Part shown: positions 25,735 to 35,173 of the stretch, piece by piece
How the letters are laid out: each line of letters opens with the position of its first letter
How positions within the stretch are numbered: position 1 is the first letter of the stretch
NCBI GenBank assembly: GCA_022562895.1
Contig: JADFOK010000007.1
Location: forward strand, 1 to 64,000
Source: Bacteroidota bacterium
GTDB lineage: Bacteria > Bacteroidota > Bacteroidia > Flavobacteriales > Flavobacteriaceae
DNA: 64,000 bases
Reading direction: 5' to 3'
The notes under the pieces: model-generated
What the model was told of the DNA's origin: nothing
Database searches by the model: none
Seen by the model: the letters and a program-made list of their open reading frames with translations, nothing else
Program-made: the position numbers and the translations under genes

Positions 25735-27939
25735 ATGCCGAAAAGAAAAAAAGGAATAAAAAAAAAAAGAATACATAATCTTACCCAAAGCATCCTTACT
25801 GTATTAAGGAAAGAACAATCTAAACCAATAAACTATAAACAAATTGCTGCAATAATTGGCGCAACAGACAAAAGTAGTAGAAATTTAATAATTAAAAGGC
25901 TAAAGAAACTTCAGGAAAAAGGTACCATTAAAGAAATTGACAGAGGTAAATATTTAATTGGACAAACCTATAATTATTATACAGGAATTGCAGATATTAC
26001 TTCACAAGGGCAAGGCTATGTGATCGTTGATGAATTAGATAAGGATATTTTTATAAACAACAACAATCTAAATCATGCATTACAGGGAGACTTGGTTGAA
26101 GTTTATATTTTTAAAAGAAAAAGAAGGGGAAAAATAGAAGGAGAAATAATAAAAATAATTCAAAGAAAACGAACTGAGTTTGTTGGAATTATTCAAATAC
26201 AAGAGAAATTTGCTTTTGTTACCTGCTCCGGTTATAAGATGTATACAGACTTTTTTATTCCAAAAAAGAAAATAAATAAGGCTCAAGACGGGGACAAAGT
26301 AGTAGTTCTTTTAGAAGACTGGCCCGAAAATGCAGACTCTCCTTTTGGTAAAGTAGTTAAAGTATTAGGAAAACCAGGAGATCACGATACTGAAATACAT
26401 TCGATATTGGCTCAGTATGGGTTGCCTTATGAATTTCCAGAAAAAATAGAAAGCTATGCTAATAAATTAGATACAAAAATACAGCAAGAAGAAATCGATA
26501 AAAGGCGTGATATGCGTAATGTACTAACATTTACAATTGACCCTAAAGACGCAAAAGATTTTGATGACGCTCTATCATTTAAAAAATTAGAAAATAATAG
26601 ATATGAAATAGGTATTCATATTGCAGATGTTTCCCATTATATATCGCCTGGGACTATTTTGGATGAAGAAGCCTACGAACGAGCAACATCGGTTTATTTG
26701 GTAGATCGCGTTGTTCCTATGTTGCCCGAAGTACTTTCAAACAATGCTTGTTCTTTACGACCCAACGAAGAAAAATATACTTTCTCGGTAGTATTTAATA
26801 TAAATGATAAAGCTGAAATAATTTCACAATGGTTTGGAAGAACGGTAACGTATAGTAACGCGCGATTTGCTTACGAAGAAGTGCAATACCTAATTGAAAA
26901 CAAAAAGAATATTGAAATTCAAATCCCTTCAGAAATATCCCTAAGCAAAAAAAAATATTTAGTTAAATATGAAATTCAAGAAGCAATTATAAAACTTGAT
27001 GAATTAGCAAAAATATTACGCAAAAGACGAATGAACAAAGGAGCAATTTCATTTGATAAGATTGAGGTTAAATTTAACCTGGACAAACACAATAATCCGG
27101 AAAGTATCTATTTTAAGGAAAGTAAGGATGCAAATAAGCTTATAGAAGAATTTATGCTACTTGCAAATAGAAGCGTAGCTGAGTTTATAGGTAAAAAGAA
27201 CCCCCAAAAAACATTTGTATACCGTGTTCATGATGAACCAGATGATGAAAAAATTGCAGCTCTGGAGAACATAATTAAAAGATTTGGGTATAAATTAAAT
27301 ACTAAAGATAGAAAATCAACTTCAGCATCCTTAAACAAATTACTTAAAGATGTATCTGGAAAAAAAGAACAAAATCTTATTGACAATCTAACCATCCGTA
27401 GCATGAGTAAAGCAATTTATACTACGGATAATATTGGTCATTACGGGTTAGCTTTTGATTATTATACTCATTTCACATCACCCATCCGCAGATACCCGGA
27501 TATTATGGTTCATAGGCTGCTTCAGTTTTATTTAGACGGAAGAAAAAACATAAACAAAAAAGAATACGAAAAAAAATGTAATCACAGTGGTGAAATGGAA
27601 AAACTCGCCGAAAAAGCAGAAAGAGACAGTATAAAATATATGCAGGTAAAGTATATGATGGACCAAAAAGGCAAGAACTTTTTGGGTGTTATTTCCGGAG
27701 TTACAGAATGGGGTGTGTATGTAGAAATAATAAGTAACAAATGTGAAGGAATGATCAGCATTAAGGAAATAAGGGACGATAACTATATTTTTAATAAAAA
27801 AGAATACGCAATAATAGGCGAAAAAACAAAAAACATATACCAGCTAGGGGACGAAGTTTACATTAAAGTTAAAAAGGCAGATATAGTAAGAAAACAATTG
27901 GATTTTGAAATGTTAGGACATAGAAACGAATTGGAATAA
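25735..27939 (+). CDS. rnr: Ribonuclease R
   Basis: A 3'-5' exoribonuclease that degrades structured RNA. The start is the ATG at 25735 (MPKRKKGIKKKRI); an in-frame ATG at 25693 would add residues unlike the family. The 734-aa product has a basic N-terminus, a winged-helix region (about 15-75), two cold-shock domains, the RNB catalytic domain with TIDPKDAKDFDDAL (Asp cluster for Mg2+) and HFTSPIRRYPDIMVHR, and a C-terminal S1 domain (FLGVISGVTEWGVYVEI). The basic extension past S1 is short. Confidence 0.96.
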   Translation: MPKRKKGIKKKRIHNLTQSILTVLRKEQSKPINYKQIAAIIGATDKSSRNLIIKRLKKLQEKGTIKEIDRGKYLIGQTYNYYTGIADITSQGQGYVIVDELDKDIFINNNNLNHALQGDLVEVYIFKRKRRGKIEGEIIKIIQRKRTEFVGIIQIQEKFAFVTCSGYKMYTDFFIPKKKINKAQDGDKVVVLLEDWPENADSPFGKVVKVLGKPGDHDTEIHSILAQYGLPYEFPEKIESYANKLDTKIQQEEIDKRRDMRNVLTFTIDPKDAKDFDDALSFKKLENNRYEIGIHIADVSHYISPGTILDEEAYERATSVYLVDRVVPMLPEVLSNNACSLRPNEEKYTFSVVFNINDKAEIISQWFGRTVTYSNARFAYEEVQYLIENKKNIEIQIPSEISLSKKKYLVKYEIQEAIIKLDELAKILRKRRMNKGAISFDKIEVKFNLDKHNNPESIYFKESKDANKLIEEFMLLANRSVAEFIGKKNPQKTFVYRVHDEPDDEKIAALENIIKRFGYKLNTKDRKSTSASLNKLLKDVSGKKEQNLIDNLTIRSMSKAIYTTDNIGHYGLAFDYYTHFTSPIRRYPDIMVHRLLQFYLDGRKNINKKEYEKKCNHSGEMEKLAEKAERDSIKYMQVKYMMDQKGKNFLGVISGVTEWGVYVEIISNKCEGMISIKEIRDDNYIFNKKEYAIIGEKTKNIYQLGDEVYIKVKKADIVRKQLDFEMLGHRNELE

Positions 27940-28038
27940 TAAAAAGAACAGAAATACATTAAATTTCAAGACAGCAGACATTTAAATAATTAATAAAAAC
28001 CACACTGCAAGAAAAAAGTAATTAGTACTTTTACTAAT

Positions 28039-28758
28039 ATGTTCGACGGTCTATTATATGCGGTTTTATATGGCTTTTTACTAGCTTTTGCAGTAGGTCC
28101 TGTTTTCTTTACACTTTTAGAAACAAGCATAACAAAAGGAATTAAAGCAGGAGTTTTTTTTGATTTAGGAGCAATAGCTTCCGACATCTTTTTTATTTTC
28201 ATAGCTTATTATAGTACTAGTAAAATCCTCGAAAAAATTAAAGACGACCCCGGACTTTTAGTTTTTGGAGGAGCTGTTTTAATTGCTTATGGAATAATTT
28301 CGTATATCCGGACAGTGAAATCATTTATAAAGATTGTGCGGGAGCATTACGCGGTTAACATAAAAAAGAATCTAGGAGGGCTTTTTTTAAAAGGATTCTT
28401 ACTCAATTTTGTGAATTTTGGCGTATTAGCAGGTTGGATAGGTACAATAATAATGGCAAATGCGCTTACTTCTTCAACGAATGGTGTATTTATTTTTTTA
28501 GGCACCGTTATAGTCACTCTTTTTGTTACAGATCTATTAAAAATATCACTAGCAAAAAAACTAAAAAACAAAATGACCCCCCGGTTTATTATAAAAACAA
28601 AAAAATGGATTAGTATAATGATAATAGGCTTTGGAGTAGTTTTGTTATTACAGGGAATATTCCCTGATGAAATAAAAAAAGGAATCAAAAAAATTCCAGG
28701 GACAGCACTAGAACAGATAGATCAATTATCCAGAATAATAACTGAGGATTTATTATAA
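28039..28758 (+). CDS. LysE-family transporter
   Basis: The 239-aa inner-membrane protein has about six helices and the LysE/RhtB signature near the N-terminus: YGFLLAFAVGPVFFTLLETSI, then KAGVFFDLGAIASDIFF. Such proteins export amino acids or related metabolites. The C-terminal tail of about 35 residues is basic and polar, longer than usual. The gene follows rnr by about 100 nt, with TACTTTTA just before the ATG as a possible -7 box. The substrate cannot be told. Confidence 0.85.
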   Translation: MFDGLLYAVLYGFLLAFAVGPVFFTLLETSITKGIKAGVFFDLGAIASDIFFIFIAYYSTSKILEKIKDDPGLLVFGGAVLIAYGIISYIRTVKSFIKIVREHYAVNIKKNLGGLFLKGFLLNFVNFGVLAGWIGTIIMANALTSSTNGVFIFLGTVIVTLFVTDLLKISLAKKLKNKMTPRFIIKTKKWISIMIIGFGVVLLLQGIFPDEIKKGIKKIPGTALEQIDQLSRIITEDLL

Positions 28759-28766
28759 GTTTTTAG

Positions 28767-28837
28767 AGGCATCGAGCGGATTCGAACCGCTGTAGGAGCT
28801 TTTGCAGAGCCCAGCCTAGCCACTCGGCCACGATGCC
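28767..28837 (-). tRNA. tRNA-Cys (GCA)
   Basis: The minus strand folds as a 71-nt cloverleaf: acceptor GGCATCG/CGATGCC with discriminator T, D-arm GGCCGAGTGGCTAGGC, an anticodon stem-loop with loop CTGCAAA (anticodon GCA), and T-arm GCGGTTCGAATCCGC. A U73 discriminator and GCA anticodon are the Cys identity set. CCA is not encoded. It lies 8 nt after the LysE gene, on the opposite strand. Confidence 0.96.
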
Positions 28838-28893
28838 ATTTATTGAAAGGCAAATGTAAAAAAATTAATACTAAAAGCTTTACAATTTTTTAA

Positions 28894-29250
28894 TTACCTA
28901 TGAGAAACCATAGTAACACCCGCCTCTGAAACATCACCACCAATTGGGGGATTAACTTTAGAAACAGTCACTTTTATAGATTTTGCAAGAGGAATCTGTT
29001 TAAAAATAGAAACGATAATTCGATGTCCAACATGTTCTAAAAGCTTAGAACGAATTGCCATTTCTTCTTTAACTATTTTTTGAAGTTTTACATAATCAAC
29101 GGTATCTCCCAGATTGTCTGTCTTTACGGCATTATCCAAACATGCCTTTACAGATAAATTTACTAAATAATCTGAACCGATTTTCCCCTCTTCCACCATG
29201 CAACCATGGAAAGCATATATCTTAATATTTTTTAATCGTATAGTGCTCAT
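28894..29250 (-). CDS. folB: Dihydroneopterin aldolase
   Basis: It converts 7,8-dihydroneopterin to 6-hydroxymethyl-dihydropterin and glycolaldehyde in folate synthesis. The 118-aa length is typical. Visible are the opening IRLKNIKIYAFHGCMVEEGKIG, the DTVDYVKLQKIV segment with the conserved D and Y, LLEHVGHRI, and the C-terminal KVNPPIGGDVSEAGVTM with the catalytic-site PP. It is divergent from glnS, and the two -7 boxes lie only 20 nt apart. Confidence 0.95.
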   Translation of the reverse strand: MSTIRLKNIKIYAFHGCMVEEGKIGSDYLVNLSVKACLDNAVKTDNLGDTVDYVKLQKIVKEEMAIRSKLLEHVGHRIIVSIFKQIPLAKSIKVTVSKVNPPIGGDVSEAGVTMVSHR

Positions 29251-29263
29251 TTAATCTTTTTTA

Positions 29264-29271
29264 CAAAGATA
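29264..29271 (-). promoter_or_regulatory. folB promoter -7 box TATCTTTG
   Basis: An exact TAnnTTTG match on the minus strand, 13 nt before the folB start and back to back with the glnS -7 box. Confidence 0.5.
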
Positions 29272-29290
29272 CTTTTTTCTGTTATTTTGA

Positions 29291-29298
29291 TACCTTTG
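29291..29298 (+). promoter_or_regulatory. glnS promoter -7 box TACCTTTG
   Basis: An exact TAnnTTTG match. The first in-frame ATG (29305) is 6 nt on and the preferred ATG (29317) 18 nt on. The in-frame TTG/ATT-type codons upstream of the box cannot be the start. Confidence 0.55.
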
Positions 29299-29316
29299 CG
29301 CTTTATGAATTTTTCT

Positions 29317-30993
29317 ATGGCAGAAGACAAAGAACCACTTAATTTTTTAGAACATATAATCGAAGAAGATTTAAAGAAAACGCATAAACGAGAAGATTTA
29401 CGTTTTCGTTTTCCTCCGGAACCCAACGGATACCTTCATATAGGGCACGCATCGGCGATTTATTTGAACTTTGGCCTGGGTGAAAAGTATAACGCTCCGG
29501 TTAATCTCCGCTTTGATGATACCAATCCTGCGAAAGAAGAACAAGAATATGTAGATGCTATAAAAAATGACATCACTTGGTTAGGATATAAATGGGACAC
29601 AGAGCGTTATGCGTCAGATTATTTTCAACAACTATATGATTGGGCCGTTCAATTAATCAAAAACGGAAAAGCTTATGTAGACTCACAATCTTCAGAAGAA
29701 ATTGCCGATCAAAAGGGAACTCCAAATACGATTGGTAAACCCAGCCCTTTTAGAAACCGATCTATTGAAGAGAATTTAGATCTTTTTAATAAAATGAAAA
29801 ACGGCGAAGTTGATGAAGGGAAACTTGTGTTAAGAGCAAAGATAAACATGAGCTCTCCTAATATGTTGATGCGAGACCCTGTAATGTATCGGGTTTTATA
29901 TAAAGAACACCATCATACCGGAACCGATTGGAAAATATTCCCAATGTATGATTGGACACATGGTGAAAGTGATTATGTAGAACAGATTTCACATTCCTTT
30001 TGTACGCTAGAGTTTTTACCCCACAGGGAACTTTACGATTGGTTCTTGGACCAAGTACATGAAAAAAATAAACTTCGTCCTAAACAACGAGAATTTGCCC
30101 GAAGAAACTTAAGCCATACGGTTGTGAGCAAGCGGAAATTAGCAAAGCTAATAGAAAATGACATTGTAAACGGCTGGGACGATCCACGGATGCCTACAAT
30201 TTCAGGCTTGAGAAGGAGAGGTTATACACCTGAATCTATTCGAAATTTTGCAAAAAGCATAGGTGTTGGTAAACGTGAAAATCTTATAGATGTTTCTCGC
30301 CTTGAGTTTTGTATCAGAGAAGATTTAAATAAAAAATCACCAAGAGTAATGGTAGTTTTAGACCCGGTAAAAATAACTATCACAAATTACCCTAAAGGAA
30401 AATCCGAACTATTAGAAGCTGAAAATAATCCTGAAGACAAAAATGCAGGAACAAGAAAAATCCCTTTTTCCAGAGAATTATATATTGAAAGAGCGGACTT
30501 TAGAGAAGAAGCTAACCGTAAGTATTTCAGACTTAAATTAGGAAAAGAAGTGCGGTTAAAAAATGCGTATATTATTAAAGCTGAAAATTGTAAAAAAGAT
30601 ATCGACGGAAATATTACGGAAATCCTCTGTACTTATGATCCAGACAGTAAAAGCGGTAGTGGCACCGAAGAATCTATGCGCAAGGTAAAAGGAACATTAC
30701 ATTGGGTTTCAATCGAACAAGCAGTGCCTGTAGAGGTGCGATTGTACGACCGACTATTCACCGAACCATCACCAGACTCATACAAAGAAAAAGATTTCAT
30801 GGATTTTATTAATCAAAATTCATTAAAGACCATTACCGGATATGCCGAGCCAAGTCTGAAAGAAGCCAAGATAGGAGATAAGTTTCAGTTTCAACGCCTG
30901 GGATATTTTGTTGTGGACACCGACAGTACAGCAAACACGATTATTTTTAATAGAACGGTTCCACTACGAGATTCCTGGGGTAATATCTCTTGA
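29317..30993 (+). CDS. glnS: Glutaminyl-tRNA synthetase
   Basis: It charges tRNA-Gln directly. I prefer the ATG at 29317 (MAEDKEPLNFLEHIIEEDL) since it matches family N-termini; the ATG at 29305 would be leaderless. The class I signatures are PPEPNGYLHIGHASAIYLNF (HIGH motif) and VVSKRKLAKL (KMSKS equivalent). The C-terminal half has the two beta-barrels that read the anticodon (about 340-558). The 558-aa length matches bacterial GlnRS. The stop codon is one base from the start of the acyltransferase gene, suggesting translational coupling. Confidence 0.96.
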   Translation: MAEDKEPLNFLEHIIEEDLKKTHKREDLRFRFPPEPNGYLHIGHASAIYLNFGLGEKYNAPVNLRFDDTNPAKEEQEYVDAIKNDITWLGYKWDTERYASDYFQQLYDWAVQLIKNGKAYVDSQSSEEIADQKGTPNTIGKPSPFRNRSIEENLDLFNKMKNGEVDEGKLVLRAKINMSSPNMLMRDPVMYRVLYKEHHHTGTDWKIFPMYDWTHGESDYVEQISHSFCTLEFLPHRELYDWFLDQVHEKNKLRPKQREFARRNLSHTVVSKRKLAKLIENDIVNGWDDPRMPTISGLRRRGYTPESIRNFAKSIGVGKRENLIDVSRLEFCIREDLNKKSPRVMVVLDPVKITITNYPKGKSELLEAENNPEDKNAGTRKIPFSRELYIERADFREEANRKYFRLKLGKEVRLKNAYIIKAENCKKDIDGNITEILCTYDPDSKSGSGTEESMRKVKGTLHWVSIEQAVPVEVRLYDRLFTEPSPDSYKEKDFMDFINQNSLKTITGYAEPSLKEAKIGDKFQFQRLGYFVVDTDSTANTIIFNRTVPLRDSWGNIS

Positions 30994-30994
30994 T

Positions 30995-31987
30995 ATGGAA
31001 AAAAGACTAGATTGGGTAGATCAAGCCAAAGGATTATCGATCTTTTTAGTTGTGTATGGACATAATTTTCCACATTTTGAGCCCTATATCTACAGTTTTC
31101 ACATAGCTCTTTTCTTTTTTATTTCAGGGGTGTTTCATCCTGTAAAAGTCAATATTTCCGTAATAAAGAGACGTGCAAAAATGATAATTGTACCTTATTT
31201 CATTTGGGCGTTTATTTTGTACTTTTTTTGGTTATTTATAGGCAGAAATTATGGAAAAAGCAGCCTGTTAGATTTATCTCCATCAGATAATTTCTTAGGT
31301 GTTTTTTATGCTCAAGGGGGTCAGTCCTACATGGACTGGGGGATACCAATGTGGTTTTTGCCGTGTATTTTTTTGGTCTTCCTGTTTTTTTCAGCAATAA
31401 AAAAAATTCAAAATAAAAATATTTCAAACATGGTATTAACCGTATGTGTTATCGGAGGATTTATTTGGCCAAGAACAACAGGAATACATTTACCCTGGAG
31501 TATTGATGTAGCATTAGTAGCATTAGGGTTCTATGCATTTGGGCACACTATAAAAAATTGGCTTGTAAATCTTTCAAAAAAAACAACAATTTTATGGGGG
31601 GTATTTTTTTTGATAGTACATCTTGCTACATTTTATTACAATCCGCTAAAAATAGATATGTACCGTTCTATATATGGAAACGAATTACTTTTTTTTATCA
31701 GTGGTTTGACAGGGTCAATAACATATCTATTTTTATTTAAACTTATACCTGTTTTCAAATTTTTCTCTTATATTGGAAAACACACTATAGTTATATTAGC
31801 CACACATATTCGCGCACTTACTCTCATAAAATTGGCACTGCTTATTACTGCCGGAATTGCAGTGTATGAGTTTAATGAAACAGAAAAATTATTATTGACT
31901 ATACTTCAGATACTAATGGTAATTCCCGTTATTTGGCTGGTTAATAAATACACCCCCCTATTAGATGGAAAAGTTAAGAAGCCTTAA
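30995..31987 (+). CDS. Acyltransferase family 3 membrane protein
   Basis: The 330-aa product starts at the ATG at 30995 (MEKRLDWVDQAKGLSIF), just after the glnS stop. The N-terminal RLDWVDQAKGLSIFLVVYGHN with its conserved Asp/His, then FISGVFHP, marks the acyl_transf_3 family (OafA, NolL and fucose 4-O-acetylase relatives). About ten membrane helices are visible. These proteins O-acylate (often O-acetylate) cell-surface sugars. It overlaps the next gene by 23 nt, which supports a joint role in envelope modification. Confidence 0.88.
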   Translation: MEKRLDWVDQAKGLSIFLVVYGHNFPHFEPYIYSFHIALFFFISGVFHPVKVNISVIKRRAKMIIVPYFIWAFILYFFWLFIGRNYGKSSLLDLSPSDNFLGVFYAQGGQSYMDWGIPMWFLPCIFLVFLFFSAIKKIQNKNISNMVLTVCVIGGFIWPRTTGIHLPWSIDVALVALGFYAFGHTIKNWLVNLSKKTTILWGVFFLIVHLATFYYNPLKIDMYRSIYGNELLFFISGLTGSITYLFLFKLIPVFKFFSYIGKHTIVILATHIRALTLIKLALLITAGIAVYEFNETEKLLLTILQILMVIPVIWLVNKYTPLLDGKVKKP

Positions 31988-33446
31988 GCCGGTTATTGTA
32001 TTTCATTTATTATTGAATATAATTGTAGTAATTTTTATTACAGGCGCATCGTATTATCACATTCCTTTAGAAGGACTTAAAGACACAAGTATTTATCTTT
32101 TACATCTCTTTGTTTTGCAATTAACAGTTGGTGGAATACTTTATTTTTTAAGCCTGAATAAATGGCTGTTCCGTATTTTATTTTCGATATTATTTCTTTT
32201 GTATTGTGGCTTTTCGTTTTGGGCCTATTCTCAAGATCTTTCAGTTACTATGCCCCTAATTCAATCAGTATTGGAAACGAAAGCCGATATTGCAATCGAT
32301 GTTATAACATTACCCTATATTTTATTTCTTGCCGCAGCAATTCTGGCTTTATCTTTTTTATTAAAGAGACATCAAAAACTTCAATCTTCCAAAGGGTTTA
32401 AAATACTAGTGATTCCAGCATTATTATGTGTTTCATTGTTTTTTGTATTAGAACAAAAACGCCCAGGAAGCCTTAAAAACAGATTGCCATATAATTTGGC
32501 AAATGGATTCATCGAATATTTTGAAAAACCGAATTTAAAATTAAAGACAACGATTCCCGAACTTGAGTTTTCAGAAGATCCATTAAAGATGATTTTTGTT
32601 TTAGGAGAAACTGTTCGGGCTGATCACATAGGATTAAATGGATATGAAAGAAATACAACTCCACTTTTAACATCCGAAAACAACATTATTAGTTTTAATA
32701 AATTGTATACAGATAACACTTATACGGGAGCTAGCGTTCCACAAATATTGACCGATCAGTCATTAGAATCGGAAGAAGGAACTTACACTTCTATTTATTC
32801 AGTAGCCATTAAAGCAAAATTTAAAACAACCTGGATAGGAAATCAAACCTTAGAAAAATCTTTTTATCCCATTGTAAAAACCAACAACAATATAATATTG
32901 ATTGATAAATACAAGTCTGAATTTAGTTTCGATAAGGAGCTGGACGAAGCAATGTTTTTACCTCTTGATTCTATACTACCCCTAAATAAACGCCAACTTA
33001 TTACACTACATATGATAGGAAGTCACTGGTGGTATGAAAACCGCTACACAAAAGAACATCGAAAATATACACCAGTCATAGACAGTAAATACATACCATC
33101 TCTCACTAAAGAGCAAATTGTAAATTCTTACGACAATACCATTTTATACCTTGATTATTTTTTATTTACCCTTATTGAAAAACTAAAAAAAGAAAAAGAT
33201 CCTACTGTTTTAATATATGTTTCAGATCACGGAGAACATTTAGGTGAAAATGGCAAATGGCTACATGCACAAAGCGGCAAAGCAGCAATAAACCCCGCAT
33301 ATTTTATATGGTTTTCTAAAAAATATCAAGAAAAATACCCGAACAAAATGGCTCAATTAAAAGCGATAAAAAATCAGGAGATGACCACCGATTCTATTTA
33401 TTACACCCTATTAGATCTTTTAGGAATCTCTTTCCTTAATAACTAA
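31965..33446 (+). CDS. Membrane alkaline-phosphatase-fold transferase (EptA/PEtN-transferase-like)
   Basis: The 493-aa product has five N-terminal helices (about 10-155) and a periplasmic alkaline-phosphatase-fold domain. Motifs are FVLGETVRADHIGLNGYERN (metal site), DNTYTGASVP (the region of the catalytic Thr nucleophile in EptA) and YVSDHGEHLGENGKWLHA (C-terminal metal ligands). Such enzymes usually move phosphoethanolamine onto lipid A or glycans; a sulfatase is less likely because no C/SxPxR motif is seen. It overlaps the acyltransferase by 23 nt and converges with the SPFH gene over 4 nt. Confidence 0.86.
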   Translation: MEKLRSLKPVIVFHLLLNIIVVIFITGASYYHIPLEGLKDTSIYLLHLFVLQLTVGGILYFLSLNKWLFRILFSILFLLYCGFSFWAYSQDLSVTMPLIQSVLETKADIAIDVITLPYILFLAAAILALSFLLKRHQKLQSSKGFKILVIPALLCVSLFFVLEQKRPGSLKNRLPYNLANGFIEYFEKPNLKLKTTIPELEFSEDPLKMIFVLGETVRADHIGLNGYERNTTPLLTSENNIISFNKLYTDNTYTGASVPQILTDQSLESEEGTYTSIYSVAIKAKFKTTWIGNQTLEKSFYPIVKTNNNIILIDKYKSEFSFDKELDEAMFLPLDSILPLNKRQLITLHMIGSHWWYENRYTKEHRKYTPVIDSKYIPSLTKEQIVNSYDNTILYLDYFLFTLIEKLKKEKDPTVLIYVSDHGEHLGENGKWLHAQSGKAAINPAYFIWFSKKYQEKYPNKMAQLKAIKNQEMTTDSIYYTLLDLLGISFLNN

Positions 33447-34414
33447 AACTTCACATCGTCACTTGGCGGACGTTTCTTTTTGTTTGTTAGTCCTTTTGCT
33501 TCATTATCCTTTTTCATTTGTTCACCTATTTGGTTACTAGCAACAAACGAAGCAATCATATTATTAAGCATATCACTACCAGCCTGAGGAGCATTTGGCA
33601 ATAAAATTAAATTTGAATTAGTCTTTTCCCCAAGAGACTGTAAGGTATCATAATGTTGAGTTACAACAATAAGCGCAGAAGCTTCTTGTGAGTTAATACC
33701 AACATTATTTAATACATCCACACTTTCTTCCAGTCCCCTGGCAATCTCACGTCTTTGATCTGCTATTCCCTGACCCTGAAGACGCTTACTTTCCGCTTCC
33801 GCACGAGCTTTGGCAACAATTTTAATTCTTTCTGCCTCCGCTTCATATCCTGCCGCTACTTTTTCACGTTCAGCGGCATTAATACGGTTCATAGCCTCTT
33901 TTACCTGAATATCAGGATCAATATCGGTTACTAATGTTTTTATAATATCATAACCATAATTGATCATAGCCTCGTTAAGTTCTCCTTTTACGGCAATTGC
34001 AATATTATCTTTACGAATAAAAACCTCATCCAGCTTCATTTTAGGAACTTCGGCACGAACTACATCAAACACGTAAGAAGTAATTTGATCGTGTGGGTTT
34101 TGAAGCTTGTATAAGGCATCTGATACTTTGTCTTTTCTTACCTGAAACTGTACAGAAATCTTAAGTTTTACAAATACATCGTCTTTCGTTTTTGTTTCTA
34201 CCAGAACATCTAATTGCTGAATTTTTAAATTCATTCTAGCTACGATTCTTTGAACTAAAGGAATTTTAAGGTGAAGTCCTGCATTTCGAATACTGGAAAA
34301 CTTACCAAAAGTCTCTATAATTGCAGCAGTTTGCTGTTTTACAATAAAAAAAGTCGAAAATAAAAGAATAATTCCGAAAATAAAACCCGGTATTAAAAAA
34401 ATAAACCATCCCAT
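33443..34414 (-). CDS. SPFH/band-7 domain protein (stomatin/QmcA type)
   Basis: The 323-aa product has one N-terminal helix (about 4-24), then a band-7 domain (about 25-200, FFIVKQQTAAIIETFGKFSSIRNAGLH) and a long coiled coil rich in Ala/Glu (about 190-240, AEREKVAAGYEAEAERIK). The tail is polar. Such proteins form cage-like assemblies at membrane microdomains, often with proteases. No NfeD or protease neighbour is present, unlike in some bacteria. TAATTTTG (34465-34458, minus) is a possible -7 box about 44 nt upstream. Confidence 0.92.
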   Translation of the reverse strand: MGWFIFLIPGFIFGIILLFSTFFIVKQQTAAIIETFGKFSSIRNAGLHLKIPLVQRIVARMNLKIQQLDVLVETKTKDDVFVKLKISVQFQVRKDKVSDALYKLQNPHDQITSYVFDVVRAEVPKMKLDEVFIRKDNIAIAVKGELNEAMINYGYDIIKTLVTDIDPDIQVKEAMNRINAAEREKVAAGYEAEAERIKIVAKARAEAESKRLQGQGIADQRREIARGLEESVDVLNNVGINSQEASALIVVTQHYDTLQSLGEKTNSNLILLPNAPQAGSDMLNNMIASFVASNQIGEQMKKDNEAKGLTNKKKRPPSDDVKF

Positions 34415-34499
34415 ACTTATATAATTTTTAATTAATTGTTACGTTTTTGAAGTTACCAAAATTAAATTACATTAGCCCAATTAAAGATCAACCTAACCT

Positions 34500-35162
34500 A
34501 TGAGTCTCAAGATCCTTTTATTTGTTACTTTTTCATTATTTCTTTTTCAACATTCCGCAGCGCAACGTAATTATCAATACTATAATCGTCTTGGCTTTCA
34601 GGGCGGATTCACATTATTTGATATTTCCACTTCAGATTTAAACACAAAGCAAGGCACAGGATTCATATTTGGGTTTACAACTCGAGGTTCTTTTTACAAT
34701 AAATTTGATTTAATTTATGGAATAAATTTTCTTAACAACAAAATTGAAATTTTATGGAGAAACCCGGAAAATTCTTCAGAAACACAGGATATTGATTATA
34801 CAATTCAGGGAGCACAAGTTACTTTTATAGGAAGCTATAATATAGTTAGACATCATTTAAGCATAGAGGCAGGGCCAATTTTAAACATTAACGGAAAAAT
34901 GAAATTAGATTCAAATAAATTTGAAGAGTATATTCTAGATGGTTATAATGAGTTAAAAGCAGAAGAGATTCAAGATATATCAAAAATAAATTTTCACCTA
35001 GCGGGTGGGATCACCGCAGGCCTAGAAAATTTCAGAATTAGCGCACAATACCAATATGGTGTTACTAATATGCTTAACAAACTGAATGATAAAAATCTAG
35101 AAAACTCTAATTTTAAGGGAAACAGCACAACAATTGTATTGTTAGCGGTTATGTATTTTTAA
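34500..35162 (+). CDS. Outer-membrane beta-barrel protein, PorT-like
   Basis: The 220-aa product has a signal peptide (about 1-22, ending SAAQ) and eight to ten amphipathic strands. Gly and aromatic residues near strand ends, and a C-terminal stretch ending in VMYF, are typical of small outer-membrane barrels. It resembles the PorT family of Bacteroidota, but I cannot assign it to gliding or secretion. It is followed by a secreted gene after 11 nt, so they are probably cotranscribed. Confidence 0.75.
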   Translation: MSLKILLFVTFSLFLFQHSAAQRNYQYYNRLGFQGGFTLFDISTSDLNTKQGTGFIFGFTTRGSFYNKFDLIYGINFLNNKIEILWRNPENSSETQDIDYTIQGAQVTFIGSYNIVRHHLSIEAGPILNINGKMKLDSNKFEEYILDGYNELKAEEIQDISKINFHLAGGITAGLENFRISAQYQYGVTNMLNKLNDKNLENSNFKGNSTTIVLLAVMYF

Positions 35163-35173
35163 AATCATTAATT

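Noticed and set aside
28347..28688. 113-codon minus-strand frame inside the LysE-type gene
   Set aside because: It is an antisense shadow of a membrane protein gene with conserved LysE motifs.
31070..31078. TTTTCCACA, a DnaA-box-like sequence
   Set aside because: It is a single site inside the acyltransferase coding sequence with no cluster around it.
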